Part shown: positions 1-13,251 of the stretch, piece after piece | Numbering within the stretch: the first letter of the stretch is position 1 | Layout: each line of letters opens with the position of its first letter | Origin: Ephydatia muelleri | Lineage: Eukaryota > Porifera > Demospongiae > Spongillida > Spongillidae | Length of the DNA: 64,000 bases | Direction of reading: 5' to 3' | Assembly: GCA_013339895.1 (NCBI GenBank) | Contig: JABACO010000003.1 | Location: 9,156,909-9,220,908, forward strand | Position numbers and translations under genes: made by a program | The notes under the pieces: generated by a model | What the model was told of the DNA's origin: nothing | Seen by the model: only the letters and a program-made list of their open reading frames with translations | Databases searched by the model: none

Positions 1-637
1 GATCATACATGTATATATTCAGTCCCATTGGTCCAGGAATGGATATTTAGTTACGAGGATCTGTGTTGAAAGCAATAGGGGGTGGTGTTTCGGAATATAA
101 TTGGTGATGGGGCAAAAATAAGTTTTCCCTTCGTACCATTACATGGCATGCCACGCTGTTATAGTAAATGGTGCAGACCAGCCCGATTAATTGGTTAATT
201 GGCTGAATGGCAAGTTACAATGGCATGTGTAAATCAGAGGGTCAGTAAATCCCTTGTAATGGTGTGCATCTTATAAATGTAACATCTGTAGCAACTGAAT
301 GTCTTGAAATTATGAGGGTTACTGATAGATGTTGCGTGTTGCCTACTCAATCCTTCCTGTCTCTCTCTCTCACCCACCCCCACCCCCACCCCCCCCCCCC
401 CCCCCCCAGGCTTCTACTGATTACATTATGTCATTAGTAATTTAAAAACATACAGGCTACACATATAAAGGATGGCGAGAACTGGACAGGATGAAGAAGC
501 AGCGAATCATGATGCCAGTTGGTAGAATGTGGTGTCATTGAACTCATTTTTCTTTGTTTCTGTCAGTCACTGTGTAATCTGAACAAAACAATGCTTGCAA
601 TGGGATTTCAGCTTCCCACTTCATAAGCTGAGACATG

Positions 638-675
<38 letters not shown>

Positions 676-1361
676 ACATAGCCCTCCTCTGATCCTATCT
701 TAATTTGGATATTTATACAAAGAACAAAGGCACAATGTCATGAATTTTGTTGTGTGGCAAGACCTTTGCCCCATGCATGCACAATACATACATGTACATA
801 CATGTATATGTATGATACCTCCATAAAGTGAACAACTTCATGCACATGGTATTTGTGTAGGGGTTATTTGTGGGTGCAAGGGTCAAGCATTTTAATAAAA
901 GATGATGGTGCAGGGACTGATACAGATAGAGGCAGCAAAAACTGTTAATCATTTTGCAACCACCCCCATGATGGGTGTGGCCTTAGGAAAAACAGTATCT
1001 AGTTTTTGAGGGGTGACTCTTTCATTGTAAGGGCATCCTGTTCAGCTGATCCTGACAAGAGAGTACATTCAATTTCAGTGATGGATCCAGGATTTCCAGT
1101 TTGTGGGAGGGGGTGGGAGGACAAATGACCCATGCCCACGTCCTGCTCCAGCTGGGGTATGGGGGACTGGCTGTAAGCTCCTCCATAGGGTCTAGGGAAG
1201 AGCACATTACATTGTACTTCGACATCAACCAATATTTCAACAAGTCAAAGAGTGTACATGGAAGCGCTTGTGCTTACAGTACATGTACACAGATAAAGCC
1301 CATTACATAGAGGTGTAGCACCTCCCATGGATGTGAGATAAAATAACATGGGCATTACCAC

Positions 1362-1399
<38 letters not shown>

Positions 1400-2095
1400 C
1401 AGCTCACAAGTAGTCCAGATTGTATTCATTTCAGCCAGGACAATGGTTGTGTACACCTTGGACTGCCCTTGTGGGTTTTGTGGTAGCAGTCAGGCCCCAA
1501 GGCCAACATAAACAACAGTACCTAGGGAGATAGAAGGCCAACAGTATACTATATCAACGCTAATACACTACACATCTGTATCTGTACTGACTTGTTGGAG
1601 TCATGAATGTTTGGGGGCAGTATGCTCCACTAGCAGAGAGGGGAGTTGTAGAAGGATGCACATGGGGTCCTGGGGAAGAGTGCTAAGGTATGACGTATAA
1701 GGTCTAGGCATATTGAGTGAAGTACTCACAGAGGAGGAGCCAAAGGACTTGTCAGGTTAATGATCTTATTAATAAATAAGCTGATGACAATGTCATTAGT
1801 GTCTGACTCAGGATCAGGGGGTCCCCCAGGAGGGCTGTCCTCCTCATGCTGACAAGGTTGGAATCACAATGTACTGGAGGAGCAAGGGAAAGTGAGGAGG
1901 TGAAGGTGAAGGGAGGTAAGAGGGAGGGAGGGAGGATAAATGGTATGTGTAATTTTGCCAGAGATGTCCCTGCTGGTGTACATGTACATGACTACAGGAG
2001 GACAGGAAAGAGGGAGTGAGGGAGGGAAGGAGGGGGGGAGGAAGGGAGGAGGAAGGGAGGAGGAAGGGAGGGAGGAAGTGAGGGAGTAGGTGAGA
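1..2095. repeat. Left arm (copy A) of a 5.4-kb imperfect palindrome
   Basis: Read in reverse complement, this stretch matches 3,380-5,455 almost end to end. The shared blocks include the C-run at 388-408 against the G-run at 5,047-5,067, the TG run at 641-674 against the CA run at 4,709-4,775, and the coding-looking block at 1,075-1,230 against 4,390-4,545. Most of it also matches 31,300-32,215 (copy C). The arm holds no convincing gene; open frames at 1,000-1,300 are conserved only because the DNA is duplicated. Copy A keeps about 210 bp (near 791-1,005) that copy B lacks. The junction with the central insert is not exact. Confidence 0.85.
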
Positions 2096-2135
2096 CAGGA
2101 GAGAAAGAAAGGAAGGAGGAGAGATGGATAAGAGC
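1905..2135. repeat. AGG-rich purine tract in palindrome arm A
   Basis: An imperfect GGGA/GGAA tract. It has counterparts in arm B (pyrimidine strand, about 3,380-3,545) and in copy C (31,076-31,215), each with a different length. It forms long artificial open frames made of serine, proline and leucine. It lies just 3' of the usherin-like exons in copies A and C, so it is probably old intronic DNA of that gene. Confidence 0.8.
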
Positions 2136-2183
2136 AAAGAAAGATGGAACACAAACTAAGTGATTGAAGTGTACACAATGTAC

Positions 2184-2862
2184 CTGGGCAGGCTGGCTGC
2201 AGCACTGATGACGCCCAACACCACGTTCCAACTGGAGTGCAGTGCCTGTGGGCGTGACTGGAGGACCTGTCCAACAGATGACGTACTGAGCACAGATCAT
2301 ATACATGTACCATGCACACTGTTATTTGCGCATGTTGCACACAGTAGCAGAGAAGACATACATGTACATGTACAAAGTGAAGAGGAGGAGGCCGGTGGTG
2401 TCGTAGCTGATCACAGTAAGGGGCAGGACACCCGCCAGAGCACCATTGCAATACAAACTGAAGTTGATGAGGATGCCATTACTGTGAGTTGGCAAGTCCC
2501 AAGACACAATGATGTAGGTGGAGCCCACATTCTGCACCGACACAGCATCAAATCCATCCGGTGCTGGGGGAAGAAGGGGGAAGAGGATGACATCACATAA
2601 CGAGATTGCACACAATGACATCACACATACATGTACATGTATCATAGATTATCTATGCATGTATATACAGTCAGTGACACACACATACACACGCACACAC
2701 AATCACACACACACATACACACACACACACATGCACACACACACACACATGCCCAACATGCCTGCTTCTCCTGTTGTGATATTCATGTATACGATGTAAC
2801 TGACTACGCCGCTGGACACAGCTATGGACATGAAGTTGATGAACATGTAGCCCACTTGGGGA
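2184..2862 (-). pseudogene. Usherin-like FN3 exon remnants, duplicated copy A
   Basis: The minus strand carries an exon from 2,563 after a CCCCCAG acceptor, reading APDGFDAVSVQNVGS and then SWDLP, a typical fibronectin type III start (strands A-C). A second short exon lies at 2,266-2,184 (PPVTPTGTALQLE), and a further piece at about 2,862-2,750 reads VSYIVYMNITTG. The same first two exons occur at 30,659-31,034. Compared with that copy, the second exon here has extra bases after LQLE that change the frame, so this copy looks non-functional. The flanking introns are duplicated too, which indicates a DNA-level segmental duplication rather than retroposition. Confidence 0.6.
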
Positions 2863-2869
2863 GGGGGGG

Positions 2870-3379
2870 GGGGGGCTACGCTACTAAATTCACATAGCAT
2901 ACTCACCAAAACACCTGCGTCTCAGAAGATGAAAGCATGAAGGGCATACGTAGTTCGATCCCTGCATGCATCATTGTGCCTAATTGATGCGCTCTACTTC
3001 TCCAGTGCAAGTGACGCACAGCTGATAAGTTAATTTTAATTTGTGTATCGGTACAATTATAATTGTAATTTAAATTGTCTTTGATAGTTACGTCACAGCT
3101 ATTAAAGTTTATAACCGTTAGCTAGCCGACATACTGTTAATAGTTCTAAGATGAAGCAAGGTATTACGCAATGACTGCTTCGTTTATGAATAAATTATGC
3201 GCGGTAGAAATTAAATTTTTGTCTTGATTTTAGTTTACGAATGGTTCATGCATGGTATAATCTTATAAAGCACATATTCACAATCAGTCCGATTTATCGT
3301 AAATTATAAACGTGTTTGAAATTCAATTTGAAAAAAAAGCAAGATGACCGCCTATGTATGGGCCATTTCTCCATATGAC

Positions 3380-3380
<1 letters not shown>
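2870..3380 (+). mobile_element. 5' fragment of the DUF7869-like DNA transposon, at the palindrome centre
   Basis: The stretch matches 27,890-27,000 (minus strand), that is, the region upstream of and including the first codons of the transposase-like gene at 24,569-27,068. Shared landmarks are the block around 2,960-3,010 (gatccctgcatgcatcattg), the tract around 3,190-3,240, and the coding start encoding MGHFSI at 3,358-3,375. Homology stops abruptly at about 3,378, where arm B begins. The larger copy has an extra CA/TACA microsatellite, about 27,249-27,475, that is absent here. The fragment keeps no catalytic region. Confidence 0.75.
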
Positions 3381-5455
<2,075 letters not shown>

Positions 5456-5574
5456 AGTCACATTGGTCCTTCTTCCTATGCATGGGTAAAATGCAACCAT
5501 AGGTGGGTTCAAAAGTAGTTCTGGAAGAGTTCAAACTCAGCACATACATGTATGTGATTGCCCGCAGAAACATA

Positions 5575-5690
<116 letters not shown>

Positions 5691-5763
5691 TTGCATTGTA
5701 GCTTTTTCCTCCTTACTTACACTTTTAGATCAGTTATAAGGGCATACACTTACACTGGTACAT

Positions 5764-8275
5764 GGGTAATTCTATACCCCTTCAACTCATTTATTGACAC
5801 TAATGTTTCATAGTCCATAAAAATCTTATGGAACTTGTTTACTTCATTATTGTGTACACTTATATTAATAAGTAGCCCTCAAGGTTAATTCCGTTTATTG
5901 GCTACAAGGTGTGAATTATTTAACCACAAATGTATACTTTGCAATCCCTCTTTGGAGCCATTATAGCTGCACTGATGATTCTTAATGCAAACATACATCC
6001 CTGTAAGGGCCATATTATGATGCCATGACCTTGACTAATGCATGCTCGGTGATTGAAAAACATGCAAATGTAGCATTGTTATGCCTCTCATAAAGAAATG
6101 GCCACTTTTTAAGTTTTTATTCTTTGAAAATAGGAAAGAGCAGGTTGTATTCTACTGTTATATCTAGCTTCTACAACGGGACGAAACTGGGTTCCGTTGA
6201 AACGCCATATTGAAAAGAGTGAGTCTCCTAGGATGTTTGTTCTGTTTGATTGAATTCATGAGCCATGGAATGTGCTTATCAACACTTTGGTGAGCCTATC
6301 ATAACTTTGCTACTATACCGTAGTTGGGCGTAGCCCGACCTTCGCGTTTAGAAGTTCGGGGTATCAAGCCTTTACCTGGATTTGTATCGCGTGTGAGGCT
6401 ATATGATTGCCCACATATGTGATTGTTACAAATCACAAATCCAGGCACTATCAGAGGGAGGGCGCAATGTGTGTGTTCAAGTGCGTGGTATCATACACTG
6501 AATGTTAACATTTTGATCCATCTAATACTTAATTTCAACTATTGTAAGCAGCATGAAACATGCTGCTACCATCCCAGTAGAAGTACACACGGCCAGCGCA
6601 ATAGCTAGTGCAACTGAATAAGCACGGAATACACACAAAGTCTGCAGAGCCTAGCGGCCAGGTAAACTATTATCAAACCTACCATGCTAATACATACAAA
6701 TTACTTATATACTAATTTTGCTGGGAATGATCATAACATTAGTTTATTGACCAATCCTAATAGTGTGACTTAACAATTTAATCAGTGTTCTAGCTTTTTC
6801 TGCAGGTGGTTTATAAACAATTAAGGCAAGTTACAGGGTACAAATATTAAGAACGTTTGTTAACACGCTTTTTTGTTTCTTCGTTGCTACTTGAGTATTC
6901 TTTTACTAAAACAAAACAGTTTGAAATGGGTTTGATACAATGCAATTTCTGTGTCCCAGGAATCCGTTTTGACAACAAAAGTCTTGCTTCCAAAAGTTTT
7001 GCCTCCTGTTCATGATTTTCATTAGTAGCATATCCAAAATACATGCCTTGGATTTCTTTTATTGCAAATTCATATAGCTGCATTGAATTCAATATTTGAT
7101 TTTCCATGGCACGTTGTAAGCTGGCTTTAGTGGCAAGTCGATTAAGTGTACCAGCACACCCATCTGTTTTCACTTTGAGCCATTAGATCAACACTTTCTT
7201 CAGCTACTCCAGAGCCTAATGCATCTTCTCCATCACTATGATGCACAGTATGGTCGATTCGGCCTTCATCAGGCAGCTCAACGTCAGTTCTGCCTTCAGC
7301 ATTAGCTGTGAATTGATCGTGGTCCACGTGACTCACTTCACTTGTGTCTACCAAATTTGAGTTTTCATTGCTACTTTGAGGTACAATGCCAGACAGATTC
7401 AAAACACTTGATGTCCTATTCTGCATGGCATAAAGTTTTCTACGACACAGTGAACAAATCTTTTGTGACGGATTTAACATTAGCTGTGGAAAAGTTTCAA
7501 CTAATTTATTTGATACTGGCCTCAAATCACTACGAGCATTGCGAGTTCTCTGCCTCGTGTGACACTTTAGTGGATCACAACAGCGTTGAAAGGATGACAT
7601 GTTTCTAACAAAAGCGATGACTGGCAAAAAAGAATCGAAGAAGCGCTAGCGTCATGAAACTTGCAAACATAGACAAAGCGTTGTGAATGACAGGTGAACT
7701 TATATAAACTATATTCCGAGCGGGCACTTACCCGCGCGGTACATTGTAACAACGGAGAAGGCCTCAATAACAATAAAAAGGTCTTGTGAAGGACTGCATG
7801 CATGAGAACCAGTCCTTCTTGTATATACTAGCCTGAATATCCTGAATCGAGGTGTTAATTAATTTCATTCACCGGAGGCCCAACACCGTCGAAAAGTCTA
7901 AAAGGCTACTTTCTTTTGTGTGCATTGTTTACTAGGCCGCTGGGCTATGCAGACTTTGTGTGTACTCCGTGCTTATTTGCAAAGTTGATATCTACTATTG
8001 TGCTGGCCGTGTGTACTTCTGCTGGGCTGGTAGCAAAGGTCGGGCTACGCCCAACTAGCAAAGTTATGATAGGCTCACCAAAGTGTTGATAAGCACATTC
8101 CATGGCTCATGAATTCAATCAAACAGAACAAACATCCTAGGAGACTCACTCTTTTCAATATGGCGTTTCAACGGAACCCAATAACACAATAATGAAGTAA
8201 ACAAGTTCCATAAGATTTTTATGGACTATGAAACATTAGTGTCAATAAATGAGTTGAAGGGGTATAGAATTACCC
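5764..8275 (-). mobile_element. Long-TIR DNA transposon with candidate 4-bp TSD (ACAT)
   Basis: The ends are inverted copies: 5,764-5,858 pairs with 8,275-8,181, 6,175-6,345 with 8,180-8,036, and 6,565-6,660 with 8,036-7,925. The termini read GGGTAATTCTATACCCC and its complement, flanked on both sides by ACAT (5,760-5,763 and 8,276-8,279). The left arm carries two extra blocks (about 315 and 215 bp) that the right arm lacks, so it has either gained insertions or kept sequence lost on the right. A gene on the minus strand fills the centre. I do not recognise the superfamily. The TSD is short and ACAT is common here, so the exact ends are moderately certain. Confidence 0.7.
6847..7627 (-). CDS. 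Unrecognised element protein with CCDP...C..C motif, in two frames
   Basis: The first frame (7,627-7,142) has a cysteine/histidine module near residues 15-65: CCDPLKCH, then LRPVSNKL, then CSLCRRKL. It resembles N-terminal modules I recall from multi-copy sponge and cnidarian element proteins (recalled, not searched). An acidic Ser/Glu-rich stretch follows. From about 7,173 the sensible reading moves to another frame (GCAGTLNRLATKASLQ...) and ends at 6,847 with a basic tail. The change of frame could be a small intron or a frameshift. No DDE/DDD catalytic pattern is visible in about 260 residues, so this may be a truncated or accessory protein. It lies wholly inside the inverted repeats, which ties it to the element. 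Confidence 0.5.
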
Positions 8276-8859
8276 ACATGCATTACGTCACAAGCACCAT
8301 ACGTATACATGTACCATGTACCATACAGTAAAAGCATACACATGTGTTGGAGGCAAAATATACAGTTTTTACAATTTATTCGCAATACATAATCGATATG
8401 CTACTGCTAAACTATACTACAACAGCGTAATACATTATTTCTAATAAATGCTCCCTTTGTGAAGGGCACTATTATTACATCCGATTCGAACCTAACTAAT
8501 CACAGAATCACACTGTCAACACATCGATATCGAGTACGTGGATGGAACCACACAACTACGCTTAAAGTTTCTCACCTCGGATCTGCAAAATATTAGCGTT
8601 GCTGTTGTGTTAATTTGATAACTGGAGGTGTCGCATGTGCATGTACATGTGATCACATTTGGCTGCTGGTTTGTTTCTCAGACACTCGATTCAGCTACGT
8701 GTAGGCCTATAGGATCCGCTAACATAAAAATTTGATATACGAAGTGTTGCCAGCGTACGTAGATATCTGAGCAGCCGGTCGAGGTATATGCAGCCTACAC
8801 TTAGTCTGGGGACCCTAGCATGATGTAGGGTCTGGAACCACGCGTATACCAAACTTGTT

Positions 8860-8913
8860 CTGATTAGTTTTTGTTGATATTGTATGTTTACAATATCAAC
8901 AAAAACTAATCAG
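8860..8913. repeat. Perfect 54-bp palindrome
   Basis: Arms of 25 bases (CTGATTAGTTTTTGTTGATA followed by TTGTA, and the complement) surround a 4-base centre. It abuts the G-run at 8,914-8,925 that seems to start the neighbouring hAT element. It may be a minute foldback element or an insertion footprint. Confidence 0.9.
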
Positions 8914-11900
8914 GGGGGGGGGGGTTGCAACCCCCCCTTTCCTCCTATTACATAATACGCAAAATGCGGCATAAGTAAATTTAATTAACCACGCGTCAAA
9001 TAACAAATTCAAAGTGTACGAAAATGGCAGCTAGCATGAAAATAACATCTTTATTCAAAAGGTAAGCAAGAATACCACAACAGACGCACTATGTAAACTA
9101 ATGAGTTAATTGCTTACCGCTACCGCTAAACATAGTCTACCTAACCGCTGTTGAGATGATAATGGTGTACATGCATCAAGAGCACACTGAGAGAGGTTGT
9201 AGGTTCAGTTTTCTCGTAGAGCTCTGCATATAAATGGAACCTTTTTCAAACGCACCATAAATTACTTATACTAGGGCAACAGAAGCACAAGATCTCGCTT
9301 CCCCGGTTCCCCCTGTGAAAAAATTTTGCGTATCCATCGCAGACAAGGTTACAGATGAATCACAATTGGATGTGATCGTCCCACCAATCTTACCAGAAGT
9401 GTCTTCCAATTTGGATGTCGCCGAAACAGCTGAATCACATGTGGCGAACGTCCCTACCAGTTCGTCCTTAAGTGATTCTGTCCAAAACGAACAAGCCGGT
9501 CCATCACACAGTCTGCAGGTTGTTGCAGCAACTAGTGCAGACCTTGGAATAGTGGTACAAACAGCAAAAGGCTGTTGGGGTACACTGAGACGCCTAGTAA
9601 GTGAGTTGTCAGATGCACAAAGAATGCAATATCTTACTTGTCACACCAAGCCTGCCACCGGTGTTGCTCTCCATTCACACCCTGTCACTAAGGGTGGAAA
9701 GACATGGCACGTAACGTTTCAGCGCAGGTGGATGGAACAATTCCCATGGCTCTCGTACACTAACGTTTTTGAAGGGGGATTGCATCCTTTTCCCTGAACA
9801 GCCATAAAGAGGAGGCAGCCTAAGTGCTACACCAGGTAGTCTTGTTCTTACAGTGTATCAGAGTCCCTATAACAAGGCTCTCGGCAAAGACGGTGTTTTT
9901 GCTTGCCATGAAAAAAGTTTAATGCATTGCCATGCTACTAAACAAGCAGACTTATTTCTACTTGGCGTCAGAAATCCTGACTCGAGAATTGATGTGCGTT
10001 TAATGGCACAAAGTGACCAGCAAGTTAAAGAAAATGAAGAAATACTGCGACAACTTGTGATGGCTGTTGAATTCCTACACAGGGATCACAATGTTGACTT
10101 TAGCAATGAAGACATCAATCGTGGAAATTTTGTAGCCATCCTTCAGTTAATGGCAAAGGGGAACAGCGTTCTTCAAAAGCATCTCAGCTGTGCGAAAAGA
10201 AATGCCACATATACAAGTAAAACCATACAAAATGATCTAATTCACATCTACGCAACTAAAATAAAGGAAAAGATAACTGGAGAGCTTCGAAGTCAGAACT
10301 TACCTTTCACCATAATAGCTGACGAATGTACAGACAGGCATTCAAATCAAGAAATACAATCAGTATGTTTGAGGTTTGTGAGCTTATTCACACCAAAGGA
10401 TCCTCAAATAAAAGAATGCCTTGTTGACTTCCTTCACCTTGAAAGAGCCACAGCCACCACTATAGCTACTAAGCTTTTGGAATCCCTGACCAGTGTTTCT
10501 CTTTCTCTCAATCCATCAAACATCAGAGGGCAAGCATATGATAGGGCGGCAGTAATGTCTTCAGAAAAAGCTGGGGTACAAGCTAAGATAAAAGAGGTGT
10601 CTCCATTAGCTTTTTATACCCACTGTCATTGTCACTGCCTAAACCTGTCACTTGCTTCAGCTTGTCAAGTTCAAGATATTCGCAATCTTATTGGTACAAT
10701 AAATGAAGCTTATCTATTCTTATCAAATAGTCCGAAAAGGCAGAGATTTTTCGAAAACATTCTAGAAGTGTATTTACCTACATGCTCCAGAACTAAACTA
10801 GTGGGACTGTGCAAAACAAGGTGGGTGGAACGACACACTTGCTTTGAGGTTTTTCTCGAAATGTACATGGCATATGTTACATTTTTGGATGCCATGCTTC
10901 ACCCTCATCAACATCCTGACTTAGGCACATGGGATTGGGATAAGGATACTTTAGCAAAGGCACAAGGGATGATGGCTGCACTAACAACGTTTCAAAACAT
11001 TGCAGTTTTTATTTTTACCAAGAATACTTTGGACATAGTACAGGTGCTTTCAGTAAAGTTGCAGAAGCGTGATCAAGATGTGTTAGAGGCATGCAATCGT
11101 AGATGAAGTGATGAAGACCCTTGAATCAACAAGGAAAACGATTGACACAGGCTTTGCAGCATGGTATGATGAGATTGTAAAATTGGCAAATGAAGTAGGA
11201 GCTACAGAATCTGTTCCTCGAATAACCACCGAATAGAAGTAACACTCCCAGTAGCAGCCCAATGGAGCACTACAAAAGAACTGTTGCCATTCCATTCTTG
11301 GACTATCTCTGTGGGCAGATGGAGGAACGATTCAAGGCAGATATGAAACAAATCACACCCATTGTCTTTCCAACCTTGTGCCATCTATACTGGTCGCCAC
11401 ACCCATGTACCCCCGATAACATCTTAGATAATTTGTTAAAATGGGAAATTGATTTACCTTTCCCAAAGTCTCTTCCAAGTGAACTTAGGCGGTGGGAAGG
11501 ATTGTGGAGAGCAAAGATGTTATTGAATAAAGATAAAGAGCAGATGATTCCGAATAATCTTGTTCAAGCACTTAGTGCCTGCGATATAGACTCATTTCTT
11601 AACGTCCATCATCTTCTGTTGATTGGATGCACATTACCAATCTCTAGTGCTGAAGCTGAACGCTTCTTCAGCTTGATGAAGAGGATCAAGACCTGTACAA
11701 AATCCATTATGACAGAGCAGCGTCTCAGTGATCTCGCCATAATAGCTGTGCACTACTCGGAACGAATTCCTGTTGAAGAAGTGTGCAAAGCTTTCATCCA
11801 AGAACATCCAAGAAGATTGTTCCAAGCCTCATTGTTTATGGACTAACTCATGCACATTAATAGTACTTTTCTGAGTTGTATGCAAAATTAAGTTACCATG

Positions 11901-12052
11901 TCATGATACTTCCAAAAATATAACGAGCATGCTCAGCTAGCTGAAAACTCGTAATTTTTTCATGCATTTTAGCACACCGAATTAACGTTTTCAAAAGCTT
12001 CCGCGCTTCGCCCCCCTTTCTTTAAATCCTGCGTCCGCAGTGCTGCCCCCTG
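8914..12052 (+). mobile_element. hAT-superfamily DNA transposon, ZMYM1/THAP12-like, decayed
   Basis: Limits are inferred from a CAGGGG-like left end (about 8,912) and a right end near 12,050 reading CTGCGTCCGC followed by GCCCCCTG. This resembles the usual GGATCC...CGCCCCTG end of hAT elements of this type. No matching 8-bp duplication is seen, so the borders are tentative. The interior is a single plus-strand transposase gene running from about 9,024 to 11,846. Confidence 0.6.
9024..11846 (+). pseudogene. hAT transposase (DUF4371-type core and hAT C-terminal dimerisation region)
   Basis: Begins MAASMKITSLFKR at 9,024; an intron probably separates it from the next block at about 9,276. A TTF-finger-like block (KTWHVTFQRRWMEQFPWLSY, then GVFACHEK...H) is followed by the RNase-H-like core with IIADECTD, GQAYDRAAVMS, THCHCHCLNLSL and CKTRWVERH. 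The C-terminus carries PISSAEAERFFSLMKRIKT, the hAT dimerisation signature, and ends at 11,846. Three breaks are visible: around 9,797-9,853 (stop codons, possibly an intron with an acceptor at 9,852), near 11,090 (the frame changes before VDEVMKTLEST), and near 11,230 (the frame changes again before NTPSSSPMEHY). The gene is therefore inactive as read. Identification as hAT is firm; the ZMYM1/THAP12-like subgroup is recalled. Confidence 0.8.
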
Positions 12053-13251
12053 GCCCACCTCGCCCTCTGCCTCGACTCCACCCTCGCAGAATTGCCCAAG
12101 ATGGGCGTGTCCAAGTTAGAGGTCTCACGTTAGCTAAATATCTATGGCAACCCATAGAAACGCCATTTTTAAATGGCGCCCTATTGCACCAAAACCCATT
12201 TACTATTTTTTAAAATGGTCCCCAAATTCTTCACGACAACATTCACTTTTTTTCATGTTTTATATTATTTGGATAGTTGTAGAATTGTTTAAGAGGGTGG
12301 CAAAAGTTCTAACCCCCTCTGTTCATTAGTTATAACTAATGGAATATCTTAATTAGCATGATTTTTTTCCATTTTGTGTACAAGTCTATGGAATATCATA
12401 TTTTCAGAAATGGTCCCAGAATTTTGGACGGTATGAGATACAAAATTTGAAATTGCCTACATTTGAACATCATTTAGAGTAGTATTAGTGGGTAGCAAAA
12501 GTTGCAGGTCCGTTATTTAATTAAATAATAATCAAGTTTGTAAAAACGCTATACATTCTCTATGGAACGTACCGCGGAATGAAATCCAAAAATTTACAAA
12601 CCGCAACTTTCGTGACCGTTCATTTCTCCATATGCGTATCCAACTGAAAAGAGGACAGCAATGAATATAGGTTATTGTTGCACCGGCCGCAAGATGGTAT
12701 GCGAAGACGATTATTCAGTCATTGGCGTACGTGATATAATGAGTATGTGCAAAATATACACTGTGCCATATAGGTTCTTTCCGTATATCTTCCCGTGTAT
12801 ATTGATGCGTCATCATGCGTGTACATGTATGCGCAGAATATCATACGCTATTGCACATTCAAATTGTAGCCAGTGTCTGCTAGTCAGTAGTAGCGACTCA
12901 ACACGTGACGAATAGCCACTTCCATTCACATGGCTGAAAAATGTAGCAATAGGTTGCTGGAGGCCGGGACTTGCTGCTGGTACCTCCTGGTGAATTGTTC
13001 ACAATTCACATGTTCACTTGACACTCATGCATGCTTCACAGTTACAGTAATTGTTCTCACTTTAATCAAAAACTGCAATAACACATGTACATGTATATAC
13101 GTACATGTATATACATGCGTACATCTTAACACGCATGCGTACTACAAACTTGCCCCTTAACCTATAACATACATATATGTTGGGGCCGATACAAAACATA
13201 TACTTCTGTTTTAGCATAAAATGCAGAGTCAGCCAGCTGAGCTTCATCTTC
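12053..13251. other. No gene recognised; AT-rich intergenic DNA
   Basis: Contains a short palindrome around 12,160-12,182 (gccatttttaaatggcg) and phrases such as 'tctatggaa' that recur near 35,060 and 45,060, suggesting a worn dispersed repeat. TACATGTA-type motifs occur at 13,085-13,115. Short open frames here show no recognisable protein pattern. The 3' end of the dispanin-like gene follows at 13,252. Confidence 0.5.

Noticed and set aside
1864-2451. 195-residue frame on the minus strand
   Set aside because: Reads the FN3 exon region out of frame and then the pyrimidine-rich tract.
2920-3010. Possible tRNA (phrase like ttcgatccctgc, repeated near 27,800)
   Set aside because: No acceptor-stem pairing or anticodon arm could be drawn; the repeat is explained by the shared transposon flank.
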